NCBI GenBank assembly: GCA_030596395.1
Contig: JAUVKF010000020.1
Span: 1-46,577 of the forward strand
DNA: 46,577 nucleotides
Direction: 5' to 3'
Source: Chlorobiota bacterium
GTDB taxonomy: Bacteria; Bacteroidota; Bacteroidia; Bacteroidales; F082
Shown here piece after piece: positions 31,202 to 38,967 of the stretch; positions within the stretch are counted from its first letter, which is position 1, and each line of letters opens with the position of its first letter. A model generated the notes under the pieces. That model saw nothing but the letters and a program-made list of their open reading frames with translations, was not told the origin of the DNA and ran no database searches. The translations under genes and the position numbers were made by a program.

Positions 31202-31786
31202 CTAAAACCCCATTCCAAAACCAATACGGAACATGGGATTAGCATAAGGCGAGTATTCATTATCGAGTACATTGAAGAGGATCATAAATGACATGAAGCC
31301 TTTACCTCCAATTGACTGATAAATTCCACCACCCAGGAACAAACTGCTTATCGTAATGCGCTGCGATACATCATTCCGATCAAAATAATTCCTGCTTAAT
31401 AATTCATATTCAACATGTGCCATTAAAAACCGCAGGAAAATGTAGCGTGCAAACAAACTTCCCCCGTAATTGTGGGTGTTGTATTTTGGGCAATTATCGC
31501 AATATCTGAATCCGTTATATATATACGTTAAGCGGGTTCCAACATGAAAATCAGACGTTACTTTATATCCAACAAGGGGAGAAACTTCAACATATGAGCT
31601 GTATGAGGAAAAGCCTGCCCCGATCATTCCTCCTGCAAACCAGCGATTAACCTTTGGTTGCTGTTGTTTTTTATTTACTTTACCTTCCTGTTTTTTTTCG
31701 CTTGTATTTTCATACTGTGCCTGAACAAGCTGGCTTGAAAAAAGTAAAAATCCAAAAAGCATGATAAATGAAACGATCTTCTTCAT
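31202..31786 (-). CDS. Small secreted outer-membrane beta-barrel-like protein
   Basis: A 194 aa protein with a signal peptide (IVSFIMLFGFLLFSSQLVQA). The mature part starts with a Lys/Gln-rich linker (KKQEGKVNKKQQQPKVN), then about eight amphipathic strands with Gly and aromatic residues (WFAGGMIGAGFSSYSSYVEV; DFHVGTRLTYIYNGFRYCDN) and ends FRIGFGMGF with terminal Phe, as outer-membrane barrels do. It resembles the outer_membrane_beta-barrel (OmpA-like/PF13568-like) proteins common in the phylum. Two cysteines (YCDNC) could form a disulfide. Function unknown. Confidence 0.75.
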   Translation of the reverse strand: MKKIVSFIMLFGFLLFSSQLVQAQYENTSEKKQEGKVNKKQQQPKVNRWFAGGMIGAGFSSYSSYVEVSPLVGYKVTSDFHVGTRLTYIYNGFRYCDNCPKYNTHNYGGSLFARYIFLRFLMAHVEYELLSRNYFDRNDVSQRITISSLFLGGGIYQSIGGKGFMSFMILFNVLDNEYSPYANPMFRIGFGMGF

Positions 31787-31839
31787 CAGTCAGGTTATTC
31801 AAAAATTTAAAGGCATAAAACTACAATAAAAACGATGAA

Positions 31840-31868
31840 TTGCCGTAATTGTTTTGATCGTATCTTTG
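31840..31868 (+). promoter_or_regulatory. Promoter of the beta-helix lipoprotein gene
   Basis: TTG (31840-31842), an 18-base spacer and TATCTTTG (31861-31868), with the ATG 21 bases further on. Confidence 0.6.
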
Positions 31869-31889
31869 GCGGTCGATTTTTAACAATTC

Positions 31890-33383
31890 ATGCGAGAAAT
31901 AAAGCAAATATCATTCCCTGTTTTTTTGGTTTTGACCTTGTTGGCCATAATCACCTTTTCATGCCGCAAACCCATTAATGTTAGTGATGATCCATCTATC
32001 CGGCTTGACTTCTCTAACGACTCTATTATTTTTGACACCGTCTTCACCTCCCTGGGTTCAACCACCCACCGGCTGATGGTTTATAACCCCTCCAACAACA
32101 GGGTGAAGATATCCAATATTCAATTATTATCAGGAGATCAGTCAGCCTTTCGCCTGAATGTTGACGGCGAAGCAGGATCGAAGTTTACAGATGTTGAAAT
32201 TAATGGCGGCGACAGCATTTACGTTTTCACACGCGTCACTATCAATCCGGATGATGTTAACAATCCTTTTGTTGTTGAAGACGAGATCAACTTCCTGACC
32301 AATGGGAACGAACAATCAGTTAAACTGGTGGCCTGGGGGCAAAATGCCAATTATATCCTTGCTGATACGCATATCCAGGGATTTCCTCCATTTAAAGTTG
32401 TTGCCGATAGTTTGGAAACCACCGTGTGGACCAATGAAAAACCCTACGTGATTTATGGCTTTGCCGTGATCGATTCGTATGGAAAGCTGGAGGTCATGGA
32501 AGGAACAAGGGTGCATTTTCATGAAAATTCAGGATTATGGGCCTATACAGATGGTGTGTTAAAGGTTTATGGAACACGCGAAAATCCTGTTCGTTTTGGT
32601 GGCGACAGGCTGGAAGAAGATTATGCAGAATTGCCCGGACAATGGGACCGCATCTGGCTAATGGAAGGCAGGCAGGGTGAAGATCATGAGTTTCATCATG
32701 CTATAATAGAGAACGGATTTATCGGCATACAAGCCGAATCGTTTTTACGGACAACCGAAAATAAAGTGATACTGGACAATGTAGTCATTCAAAATATGAC
32801 CGGTATAGGCGTATTTACACGCTTATTCAATGTTATTGGTGGCAATGTGGTTACGGCCAATTGCGGCGGATACTGTATGGCATTTACCGGAGGTGGGTAT
32901 TACGATTTCAGACATTCGACCATTGCCAATTACTGGCCTTATGGTGTGCGTAATACAGCTTCAGTTTACCTGAATAATTATTTCCTCGACTCCCTTGAGC
33001 AACCTATTCCACTTCCCATTAATTTCAATCTTGGGAACAGCATTGTTTATGGTGTGAACGTTGATGAAATTGAAACCGATATGGTTGATGGTGCCGATTC
33101 GGTTTACTATTTCGATCATTGCCTGCTTAAAACCGGACTTGAAGTTGGCAACAACACACTTTTTAACCAGATAATCAAAAACGAAGACCCCTTATTTGTT
33201 GATTACCAGTTAAACGACTACCGCATCGACACCCTCTCACCTGCTATTGATATGGGCGACCCAACTATTGCGGCATCAGTACCTTTTGATATACTAGGAA
33301 CCCAACGCACCGAAACACCTGATTTAGGGTCTTATGAATTTGTTCCGGGGCAAGGTGGCGATGAATTTCCGTGGAGAAAGTGA
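31890..33383 (+). CDS. Surface lipoprotein with Ig-like and right-handed beta-helix regions
   Basis: A 497 aa lipoprotein (signal VLTLLAIITFSC, lipid Cys25). Residues ~35-150 form an Ig/ASPM-like beta domain of the kind found in 'choice-of-anchor' proteins (DSIIFDTVFTSLGSTTHRLM; DVEINGGDSIYVFTRVTINP). Residues ~175-450 look like a parallel beta-helix: a run of short strands with repeated G-x-I/V and N ladders (LEVMEGTRVHFHENSGLWAY; HHAIIENGFIGIQAES). The C-terminal end has IDMGDP and GSYEF, as in many Bacteroidota beta-helix proteins. Probable polysaccharide-facing or structural role; no catalytic residues can be named. Confidence 0.75.
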   Translation: MREIKQISFPVFLVLTLLAIITFSCRKPINVSDDPSIRLDFSNDSIIFDTVFTSLGSTTHRLMVYNPSNNRVKISNIQLLSGDQSAFRLNVDGEAGSKFTDVEINGGDSIYVFTRVTINPDDVNNPFVVEDEINFLTNGNEQSVKLVAWGQNANYILADTHIQGFPPFKVVADSLETTVWTNEKPYVIYGFAVIDSYGKLEVMEGTRVHFHENSGLWAYTDGVLKVYGTRENPVRFGGDRLEEDYAELPGQWDRIWLMEGRQGEDHEFHHAIIENGFIGIQAESFLRTTENKVILDNVVIQNMTGIGVFTRLFNVIGGNVVTANCGGYCMAFTGGGYYDFRHSTIANYWPYGVRNTASVYLNNYFLDSLEQPIPLPINFNLGNSIVYGVNVDEIETDMVDGADSVYYFDHCLLKTGLEVGNNTLFNQIIKNEDPLFVDYQLNDYRIDTLSPAIDMGDPTIAASVPFDILGTQRTETPDLGSYEFVPGQGGDEFPWRK

Positions 33384-33530
33384 TGGGTGAGTGGGGATTT
33401 GTGAGTGGTGAGTGGTGAAGGAAAATAGTTAATGGAGAAATAGTCAAACTGAAGACTGGCGGCTGGCGACTGAAGACTGGCGACCGTCTGCCCGTCAGTA
33501 GCGCAGCGGAGGCAGGGTGACTGCGGACTG
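33384..33530. repeat. Short-word array with REP-like core
   Basis: Words GTGAGTGG, GTGAGTGGTGAGTGGTGAAG, then ACTGAAGACTGGCGGCTGGC and GACTGAAGACTGGCGACC. It ends with CTGCCCGTCAG..GGAGGCAGGG, a short inverted repeat. No coding capacity is seen. Confidence 0.6.
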
Positions 33531-33595
33531 ACATTTAATAACCGTTACTTCTATAATTTTTTTTAATTTCGGCAACCGTAAATCAATCATTCAAT

Positions 33596-34093
33596 ATGAT
33601 TATTGGCATCGGCGGCATCAGCAATTCAGGAAAATCGAAACTGGCTGAACATATAAAAGAAAAGTATCCGGAAAAACGGGTGAAAATTCTCTGCCAAGAT
33701 AACTTTGCCCATCCTACGCCTACCATTCCAAAAATCAAAGAGCACACCAATTGGGAAGTCCCCGAATCGATTGATTTTGACAGGTTTGTCAAAAAGGTTG
33801 TGGCTGAATCAAAACAATATGATATCGTAATTGACGAAGGTTTGTTCGTATTTTATGATGAAAGATTGAACCGGCTCTACGATAAAATGATCTTTATGAC
33901 CATCAGCAAAGAAACTTTTCTTGAAAGAAAGCGCAATGACCTCAGGTGGGGAAAGGAACCTGAATGGTATATGGAGCATATCTGGGAGAGTCATCAAAAA
34001 TTTTGTGAGAGAATAGAAGTTCGGAAAGAAGCTTTTCAGTTGAGTGGTGAAAACCCGGTTGACTTGGAATCTGTTTTCAGATACCTTAAATAA
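33596..34093 (+). CDS. P-loop kinase resembling nicotinamide riboside/uridine kinases
   Basis: A 165 aa single-domain kinase. The P-loop is GIGGISNSGKSKLA (4-17), then LCQDNFAHP (a D-D/N-F substrate-binding motif like the QDDFF of Nrk1), IDFDRF, and a Walker B-like VIDEGLFVFYDE. A lid with RKRNDLRWGKEPEW and the downstream MEHIWESHQKF follow. The spacing and the TNWEVPESIDFD motif recall nicotinamide riboside kinase, but the residues that would fix the substrate are not certain, so it is called only as a small-molecule kinase. It stands alone between word arrays. Confidence 0.72.
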   Translation: MIIGIGGISNSGKSKLAEHIKEKYPEKRVKILCQDNFAHPTPTIPKIKEHTNWEVPESIDFDRFVKKVVAESKQYDIVIDEGLFVFYDERLNRLYDKMIFMTISKETFLERKRNDLRWGKEPEWYMEHIWESHQKFCERIEVRKEAFQLSGENPVDLESVFRYLK

Positions 34094-34109
34094 CAGATTT
34101 AACCGGGGA

Positions 34110-34190
34110 ATTGGTGACTGTGGACTGAAGATTGTGGACTGCCTGCCCGTTCGTATCCGTCAGCTGACGGAGGAGGCGGGAAGATTGCTG
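34110..34190. repeat. Short-word array with REP-like palindrome
   Basis: Words GGTGACTGTGGACTGAAGA and TGTGGACTGCC precede the perfect 16-bp palindrome TCCGTCAGCTGACGGA (34156-34171), flanked by GCCTGCCC and GGAGGCGGG. Similar in build to 31086-31132. Confidence 0.7.
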
Positions 34191-34250
34191 ACTGTGATGT
34201 TAAATCTTTTGTAAAATCGGTTTTGTCAGGCTTTGGTTTTACTTAATCAG

Positions 34251-34258
34251 TAATTTTG
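34251..34258 (+). promoter_or_regulatory. -7 element adjoining the Cu/Zn efflux gene start
   Basis: TAATTTTG matches TAnnTTTG but lies only 4 bases before the ATG at 34263, so the transcript would be leaderless or nearly so. The nearest TTTG upstream is spaced 15, not the usual 19-20, so the call is weak. Confidence 0.35.
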
Positions 34259-34262
34259 TTTT

Positions 34263-35537
34263 ATGGATTTCGTGATCAGGTATTTCGAAGCACTGTTTAA
34301 TTTAACAGCTGATATGGCGCCTTACCTTTTGCTGGGTTTCTTATTTGCCGGCCTGCTGAAGGTTTTTCTCCCGCCCGATATGATGAGCCGTTATTTAGGA
34401 AAAAGCACTCTTAAATCAGTTACCAATGCAAGTTTACTGGGCATTCCGTTACCGCTGTGTTCGTGCGGGGTTTTGCCTGCCGGTATTTCGTTATATAAAA
34501 ATGGCGCTTCAAAAGGTTCTTCGGTTTCGTTTTTAATTTCGACACCCCAAACCGGGGTTGACTCAATACTGGTTACCTGGTCGATGCTTGGACTACCGTT
34601 TGCATTGTTACGACCTGTTGCGGCACTGTTTACCGGTATTACCGGAGGTATTATGACCAACCGGATGGAAAAACAAAATGAGAAACCGTCTGAATCACAA
34701 CCTGATCCTGCGAAAGTTATAAGACCAAAACGATCATTAAAAACAGTATTAGATTATGCCTTTATTGAAATGGTGGCTGACATCGCCAAGTGGCTGGTAA
34801 TCGGCCTGCTGATAGCTGCTTTTATTGCAGTGATTATCCCAGACAATTTTTTCATTGATTTCAAAATGAATGGCCTGTTGGGTATGATCGTTATATTGAT
34901 TGTATCAATTCCACTTTACATCTGTGCAACATCTTCTGTTCCAATTGCGGCTGTATTGTTGCTGAAGGGGATTTCGCCCGGTGCGCTGCTGGTATTTTTA
35001 ATGGCCGGCCCTGCAACCAATGCAGCCACTATGACAGTGATTGGTAAAAATCTTGGGGAAAAAACGCTTATTGTTTACCTGGTTTCACTGATAGTGGGCT
35101 CACTGGCTTTTGGATTAGTAATTGATTATTTTTTACCTTCCGGATGGTTTATGCCGGTGATGGATATGGCCGGCGGCCATGTGCATCAGATCCTGCCGGG
35201 ATGGCTTAATAACGGCTCGGCTATCATATTAACTTTGTTGCTGATCTACAGTTTTTACATGCAATATACCGATCATTTGAAAAGCAAAAATCAAATGAAA
35301 GAAGTTTCTCAATTTTCGATGGATGTCCCAGCCCTGGTAATTGGCGTTGAAGGCATGACCTGCGAGCACTGTAAAGCAAAAGTTGAAAATGGTTTACGCA
35401 ACCAGCCGAACATTACAAATGCCATTGCAGATACTGAAAACAATTCAGTAGAACTATATGGCAAAGACCTCGATCTGAATCGAATTGACGCGATTGTCAG
35501 GGAACTGGGGTACATTTTCAAGGGAAAGGTCAATTGA
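34263..35537 (+). CDS. Cu/Zn efflux permease (SO_0444 type) fused to a C-terminal HMA metal-binding domain
   Basis: A 424 aa membrane protein. The permease part (residues ~10-340, PF03773/ArsP-like) carries PLPLCSCGVLPAGISLYKNG with Cys66 and Cys68, then SFLISTPQTGVDSILVTW, and the internal-repeat partner ISIPLYICATSSVPIA-like segment and MAGPATNAATMTVIGKNLG. After a linker, residues ~355-424 are a heavy-metal-associated domain, VEGMTCEHCKAKVE, with metal ligands Cys367 and Cys370. The whole matches the SO_0444 family of Cu/Zn efflux transporters, which send metal out of the cytosol; the HMA domain likely delivers the ion. Confidence 0.88.
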   Translation: MDFVIRYFEALFNLTADMAPYLLLGFLFAGLLKVFLPPDMMSRYLGKSTLKSVTNASLLGIPLPLCSCGVLPAGISLYKNGASKGSSVSFLISTPQTGVDSILVTWSMLGLPFALLRPVAALFTGITGGIMTNRMEKQNEKPSESQPDPAKVIRPKRSLKTVLDYAFIEMVADIAKWLVIGLLIAAFIAVIIPDNFFIDFKMNGLLGMIVILIVSIPLYICATSSVPIAAVLLLKGISPGALLVFLMAGPATNAATMTVIGKNLGEKTLIVYLVSLIVGSLAFGLVIDYFLPSGWFMPVMDMAGGHVHQILPGWLNNGSAIILTLLLIYSFYMQYTDHLKSKNQMKEVSQFSMDVPALVIGVEGMTCEHCKAKVENGLRNQPNITNAIADTENNSVELYGKDLDLNRIDAIVRELGYIFKGKVN

Positions 35538-35768
35538 TTTTTGGTCATATATCAATTATTCATCACTTCCAATACATTTTCTCTGATCCAGGTTAATGTC
35601 AATAATTTCTCCATTTCCATTTTATTTTTACATATCAAATTTTATACAAATCCCTTAATTCTAATTAGCTACTGATATAATACAGTAACAATATCATGGC
35701 AAGCCCGTATACGAAGCTGCTAACTTTTTCAAGGCAAAAGAAAAGGAATAATTAAACAAAAAAACAAG
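35538..35768. other. 231-base gap with no recognised feature
   Basis: AT-rich, without an ORF, strong hairpin or clear promoter. A short run AGGAATAATTAAAC and A-rich sequence precede the GTG at 35769. Confidence 0.5.
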
Positions 35769-36146
35769 GTGAGATCAATTGCTGATAAATCGTTGATAGT
35801 AATATCATTAGAGACGTACTCTGTGGTTTCACGATTGCTTGATTATAGCGTTCGCACCAATAGTCCGATAATTAAGCTCCACGACATTGAACTAAAGGTT
35901 TTCAGAGAGGATATAAAAAGTTTATACCTCGACGCGCATTTCAACAATGTTTCGTACAATTTTAGCTTTCACAATAACGGATGGTTATCAATCAGGGAGG
36001 ATGCTGAAGGCATTCGAAGGGAACGCTTCAGTATGGGCTTTTACAGGGATGATCACAATTTTACCTACAATGGCGACAGGGATTTTTGCCTTGAAGTTTG
36101 TGAACAGTTGATCGACATCATTAATTCGGGGTTTAATTTTAATTAA
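35769..36146 (+). CDS. Hypothetical protein, 125 aa, first gene of an envelope cluster
   Basis: Not recognised. A soluble-looking alpha/beta protein without signal peptide or membrane segment, rich in aromatic residues in the second half (VSYNFSFHNNGWLSIREDAE; MGFYRDDHNFTYNGDRDF). The only early start is GTG 35769; upstream the frame is open only back to a stop at 35721. It ends one base before the next gene, so it is co-translated with the GYF-like protein. Confidence 0.6.
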   Translation: MRSIADKSLIVISLETYSVVSRLLDYSVRTNSPIIKLHDIELKVFREDIKSLYLDAHFNNVSYNFSFHNNGWLSIREDAEGIRRERFSMGFYRDDHNFTYNGDRDFCLEVCEQLIDIINSGFNFN

Positions 36147-36147
36147 C

Positions 36148-36771
36148 ATGGACAGGTACTACATAAAAGAAGGAAATGTGTGGCTTGGCCCATTGTCGGA
36201 ACACGAGTTCGAACACCGGAAAGCAGGATCGGATAAATTTGTGTATTGGAAACCCGGGTTTTGTCCCAATCTTGTTTTGCATCCACATTTGTGCTCGCAT
36301 ACAAAATCCTGGGTAAAACCACCGACAGCCGTTGAAGACAAACCGTCAGAGGAATTACACAAACCTGTAATCCTCAATGCAAAGCCACTTGACCTTGAAG
36401 ACGAAATGCCCGAAGCACCTGTAGAAGAAGGTAAAAAACCCACAAAAGAAACGGAAGTAAAAAAAGTGATCGAAAAAACTTCAAAAGACCCCGGTATGGC
36501 TTTTAAACTTTTAGTGATCATCATCGGGTTTATACTCGTATTTATTGCCGGTTATTATGTGAATTCCAAATTGAGTGTAATGTTCTATCAGGACATAATT
36601 ATCCAGGAATCGGTAAAGGACATTGAATATTACACACGGGATATGATCAACGAAACAAAAGAGATCAGGAATGACATTGATACACTGAATGCCGTTATGG
36701 GCAGGGAATTTAAAGCCATTAGAAAGGAAATTAGTGAAGTTCGCACTGACCTTTATAAATCGAATCAATAA
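36148..36771 (+). CDS. Membrane protein with N-terminal GYF_2-like domain
   Basis: A 207 aa protein. The first ~20 residues, MDRYYIKEGNVWLGPLSEHE, fit the start of a GYF_2 domain (Y-Y/I-k-x-G-x-x-x-G-P-l), a peptide-binding fold usually found at the N-terminus of bacterial membrane proteins. An acidic/Lys-rich linker (~65-110) leads to one membrane helix (~117-140, FKLLVIIIGFILVFIAGYYV) and a C-terminal helical, coiled-coil-like tail (IINETKEIRNDIDTLN-type heptads). The N-domain would be cytosolic and the tail periplasmic. It lies 1 base after the preceding gene and 14 before the next. Confidence 0.65.
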   Translation: MDRYYIKEGNVWLGPLSEHEFEHRKAGSDKFVYWKPGFCPNLVLHPHLCSHTKSWVKPPTAVEDKPSEELHKPVILNAKPLDLEDEMPEAPVEEGKKPTKETEVKKVIEKTSKDPGMAFKLLVIIIGFILVFIAGYYVNSKLSVMFYQDIIIQESVKDIEYYTRDMINETKEIRNDIDTLNAVMGREFKAIRKEISEVRTDLYKSNQ

Positions 36772-36785
36772 AATTTACCAAAGAA

Positions 36786-37418
36786 ATGAAACTGAAAGAT
36801 AAATTTATACAAACGCTTTATGAAATCGTGATCTATGTTTTTCCGTTTCTGATTTTATTATTTATCCTGGTTAGTTTTCAGTTATGGAAATTGGAGAACA
36901 CAAAAGAAAACATGACAAATCGTTTGCATAATTCAACCGAGATGATCGAAGCGGCAAGAACTGAGTTGTATGCCATGCGTAATGGCCTTGTTTCAGCAAA
37001 GGATTCATTTGCCTATCATTCTATGGCTTTCGCTGACTTGTCGGGTTTAAACGGGTCTTTCCAAATTGACACGCAAAAACAAGTGCTTGTTGAATTAGGG
37101 ATTAATGTTTTAAACCGTGTAGCTGAGTTAAAAAACGATTCGATAAATTACCGTCTTCAGAAATACGTAATTACCGAACCAACAGGCAGGTACTATGCTG
37201 TTGTGATCTCATATTCGGAACTGGGTTATGCCATTATTCAAAGAGAAAACCTAATGTCGCTCGGCTTCAAAAACATTAAGATCCTTGAATCGGAAAAGCT
37301 TTATGCACTATCCATTGATGATGCAAATGAAAAAAAAGACATCAGGCTATCCAGTGCTCTTGCAAGATGGAACAGCATATTTAACACGCAATCCGATGCC
37401 TACATTAAAAAGTTTTGA
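36786..37418 (+). CDS. Single-pass membrane protein with SPOR-like periplasmic domain
   Basis: A 210 aa protein: a short cytosolic N-terminus, one membrane helix (~12-37, VIYVFPFLILLFILVSFQLW), a coiled-coil section (~38-70), and a C-terminal domain starting GRYYAVVISYSELGYAIIQR, continuing NLMSLGFKNIKILESEKLYA. The strand - helix - strand - helix order and the 'Y-Y-x-V ... A ... L-x-x-x-G-F ... K ... Y' spacing resemble SPOR domains, which bind denuded peptidoglycan at division or remodelling sites. It lacks strong conservation, so this is inference. It lies between the GYF-like and AsmA genes. Confidence 0.6.
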   Translation: MKLKDKFIQTLYEIVIYVFPFLILLFILVSFQLWKLENTKENMTNRLHNSTEMIEAARTELYAMRNGLVSAKDSFAYHSMAFADLSGLNGSFQIDTQKQVLVELGINVLNRVAELKNDSINYRLQKYVITEPTGRYYAVVISYSELGYAIIQRENLMSLGFKNIKILESEKLYALSIDDANEKKDIRLSSALARWNSIFNTQSDAYIKKF

Positions 37419-37512
37419 TATTTCTTTTTAGGCTTTTTTGATACTGAAATTAAAAGCCTATTTCTCCAATTGGGGAAAAAACTATTTTTGTCCCGGTAAA
37501 ACACTTCTACAA

Positions 37513-38952
37513 ATGCGACGAACACGAAAAATACTCATTTGGATTATTACTGTAATAATGGTATTGCTGGTGATTCTGTTTATTGCTGCATCAATTTATA
37601 TTAACAGTTTTAAACCCAATCTCGAAAATATCCTGACCGAAAACATCGGACTGGAAACCCGCATTGATGGGGATATTTCGCTAAAAATCACCCCTGGTAT
37701 CAGTTTTATCGCAAAAGATCTGAAAGTGATCAGCAGCGAAACCTATGTGTTGAAAATCGAACAAGCTGAAATTTCTGTCGATTACCTGGGAATATTCAAA
37801 TCGAGTTTTGATGTCAGGGCATTACGATTGTATCAACCACAGGTTTACATCGTTCGGGATGTAAATGGTAAATTTAATTATAAAACCGACCGAATCGAAT
37901 CAGCCCCTAGTGATATAGATCCTGATATTCACGACTTTAACCTTTCAATACTTCGAATTCAAAACGGGCGATTATTGTATATCGACCAACAATACGGCGA
38001 CACTCTATTGGTAGATGGGATCAACCTGAAATCGGATCAAATCGGGATAACAGGCAGCCTGAGCAACATCGAAGTAGATAAAATTATGTTCAATGGTACG
38101 GTTGAGTTAGACCGCATTAAATTGAACATGTTAAAAGCCGAAGATTTGAAATTTAAAATTGACGGACGAGGAGGTAAAATGGCCATACTACCTTTGGATA
38201 ACACTTACTTCGGCGGAAAAATAACCGGAAAAGCAATCCTCGATTTCACAAAAGTTCCAACCCAACTTCATATACAGCACCAGGTTGCAGGGTTCGATCT
38301 GGGGAATTTTAGTGATGCTATGCAAAGTAATGACGTTTTTAAGGGTAAATTAAATTATCAGCTTGACGTTACGTTTAGCTCATTCAATTGGTTACAAGCA
38401 AAGCAAAGTCTTAACGGTACAGTTTTAATCGATGGCGAAAACCTGAATATGAAAGGAATTGATCTTGATAAAGTAATCCAGCGATTTAATAAAAGCCAGC
38501 AATTTGATGTAATCGACCTGGGAGCAATATTTGTCGCAGGCCCCTATGGTGCTGTTTTTACAAAGGGAATCAGCTTTGCGGAATTGCTATCGCAAAACAT
38601 GGGCGATTCAACACAAATTATTAAACTGGTTTCTAACTGGAATATTGTTAATGGCGTTGCCAACGCACAGGATGTTGCATTCAACACCAACCATTACCGC
38701 ATTGCTATGACAGGCAGCCTAGATTTCAGGAAGAACAATTACAACGATGTTACAATTGCCCTGATCAACAAACAGGGTTGTGAAGCAATAGGACAGCATA
38801 TTAATGGATCATTCAATAATCCCGAAACGAAAAGCATCAGCGCTATAGGCACCATCGCCGGACCCATTGATAATTTATGGAAAGACCTGACCAAACCTTT
38901 AAGAAAGCCTTGTACACCAATCTATACAGGATCGGTTGAGCATCCGAGATAA
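37513..38952 (+). CDS. AsmA family envelope protein
   Basis: About 479 aa from ATG 37513; a TTG at 37438 would prepend 25 residues without a clear signal. It has an N-terminal signal-anchor (ILIWIITVIMVLLVILFIAA) followed by the AsmA pattern: INSFKPNLENILTENIGLET, then DGDISLKITPGISFIAKDLK (V-x-G-x-I-x-l-k-x-x-P-x-l motif), and repeated beta-strand blades (FGGKITGKAILDF). A DUF3971/AsmA_2-like core continues to ALINKQGCEAIGQHINGSFN near the C-terminus. AsmA-like proteins form lipid-binding bridges between membranes, and this one is shorter than most. With the GYF- and SPOR-like proteins upstream it suggests an envelope-maintenance operon. Confidence 0.8.
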   Translation: MRRTRKILIWIITVIMVLLVILFIAASIYINSFKPNLENILTENIGLETRIDGDISLKITPGISFIAKDLKVISSETYVLKIEQAEISVDYLGIFKSSFDVRALRLYQPQVYIVRDVNGKFNYKTDRIESAPSDIDPDIHDFNLSILRIQNGRLLYIDQQYGDTLLVDGINLKSDQIGITGSLSNIEVDKIMFNGTVELDRIKLNMLKAEDLKFKIDGRGGKMAILPLDNTYFGGKITGKAILDFTKVPTQLHIQHQVAGFDLGNFSDAMQSNDVFKGKLNYQLDVTFSSFNWLQAKQSLNGTVLIDGENLNMKGIDLDKVIQRFNKSQQFDVIDLGAIFVAGPYGAVFTKGISFAELLSQNMGDSTQIIKLVSNWNIVNGVANAQDVAFNTNHYRIAMTGSLDFRKNNYNDVTIALINKQGCEAIGQHINGSFNNPETKSISAIGTIAGPIDNLWKDLTKPLRKPCTPIYTGSVEHPR

Positions 38953-38967
38953 AAATTTCATACAATG

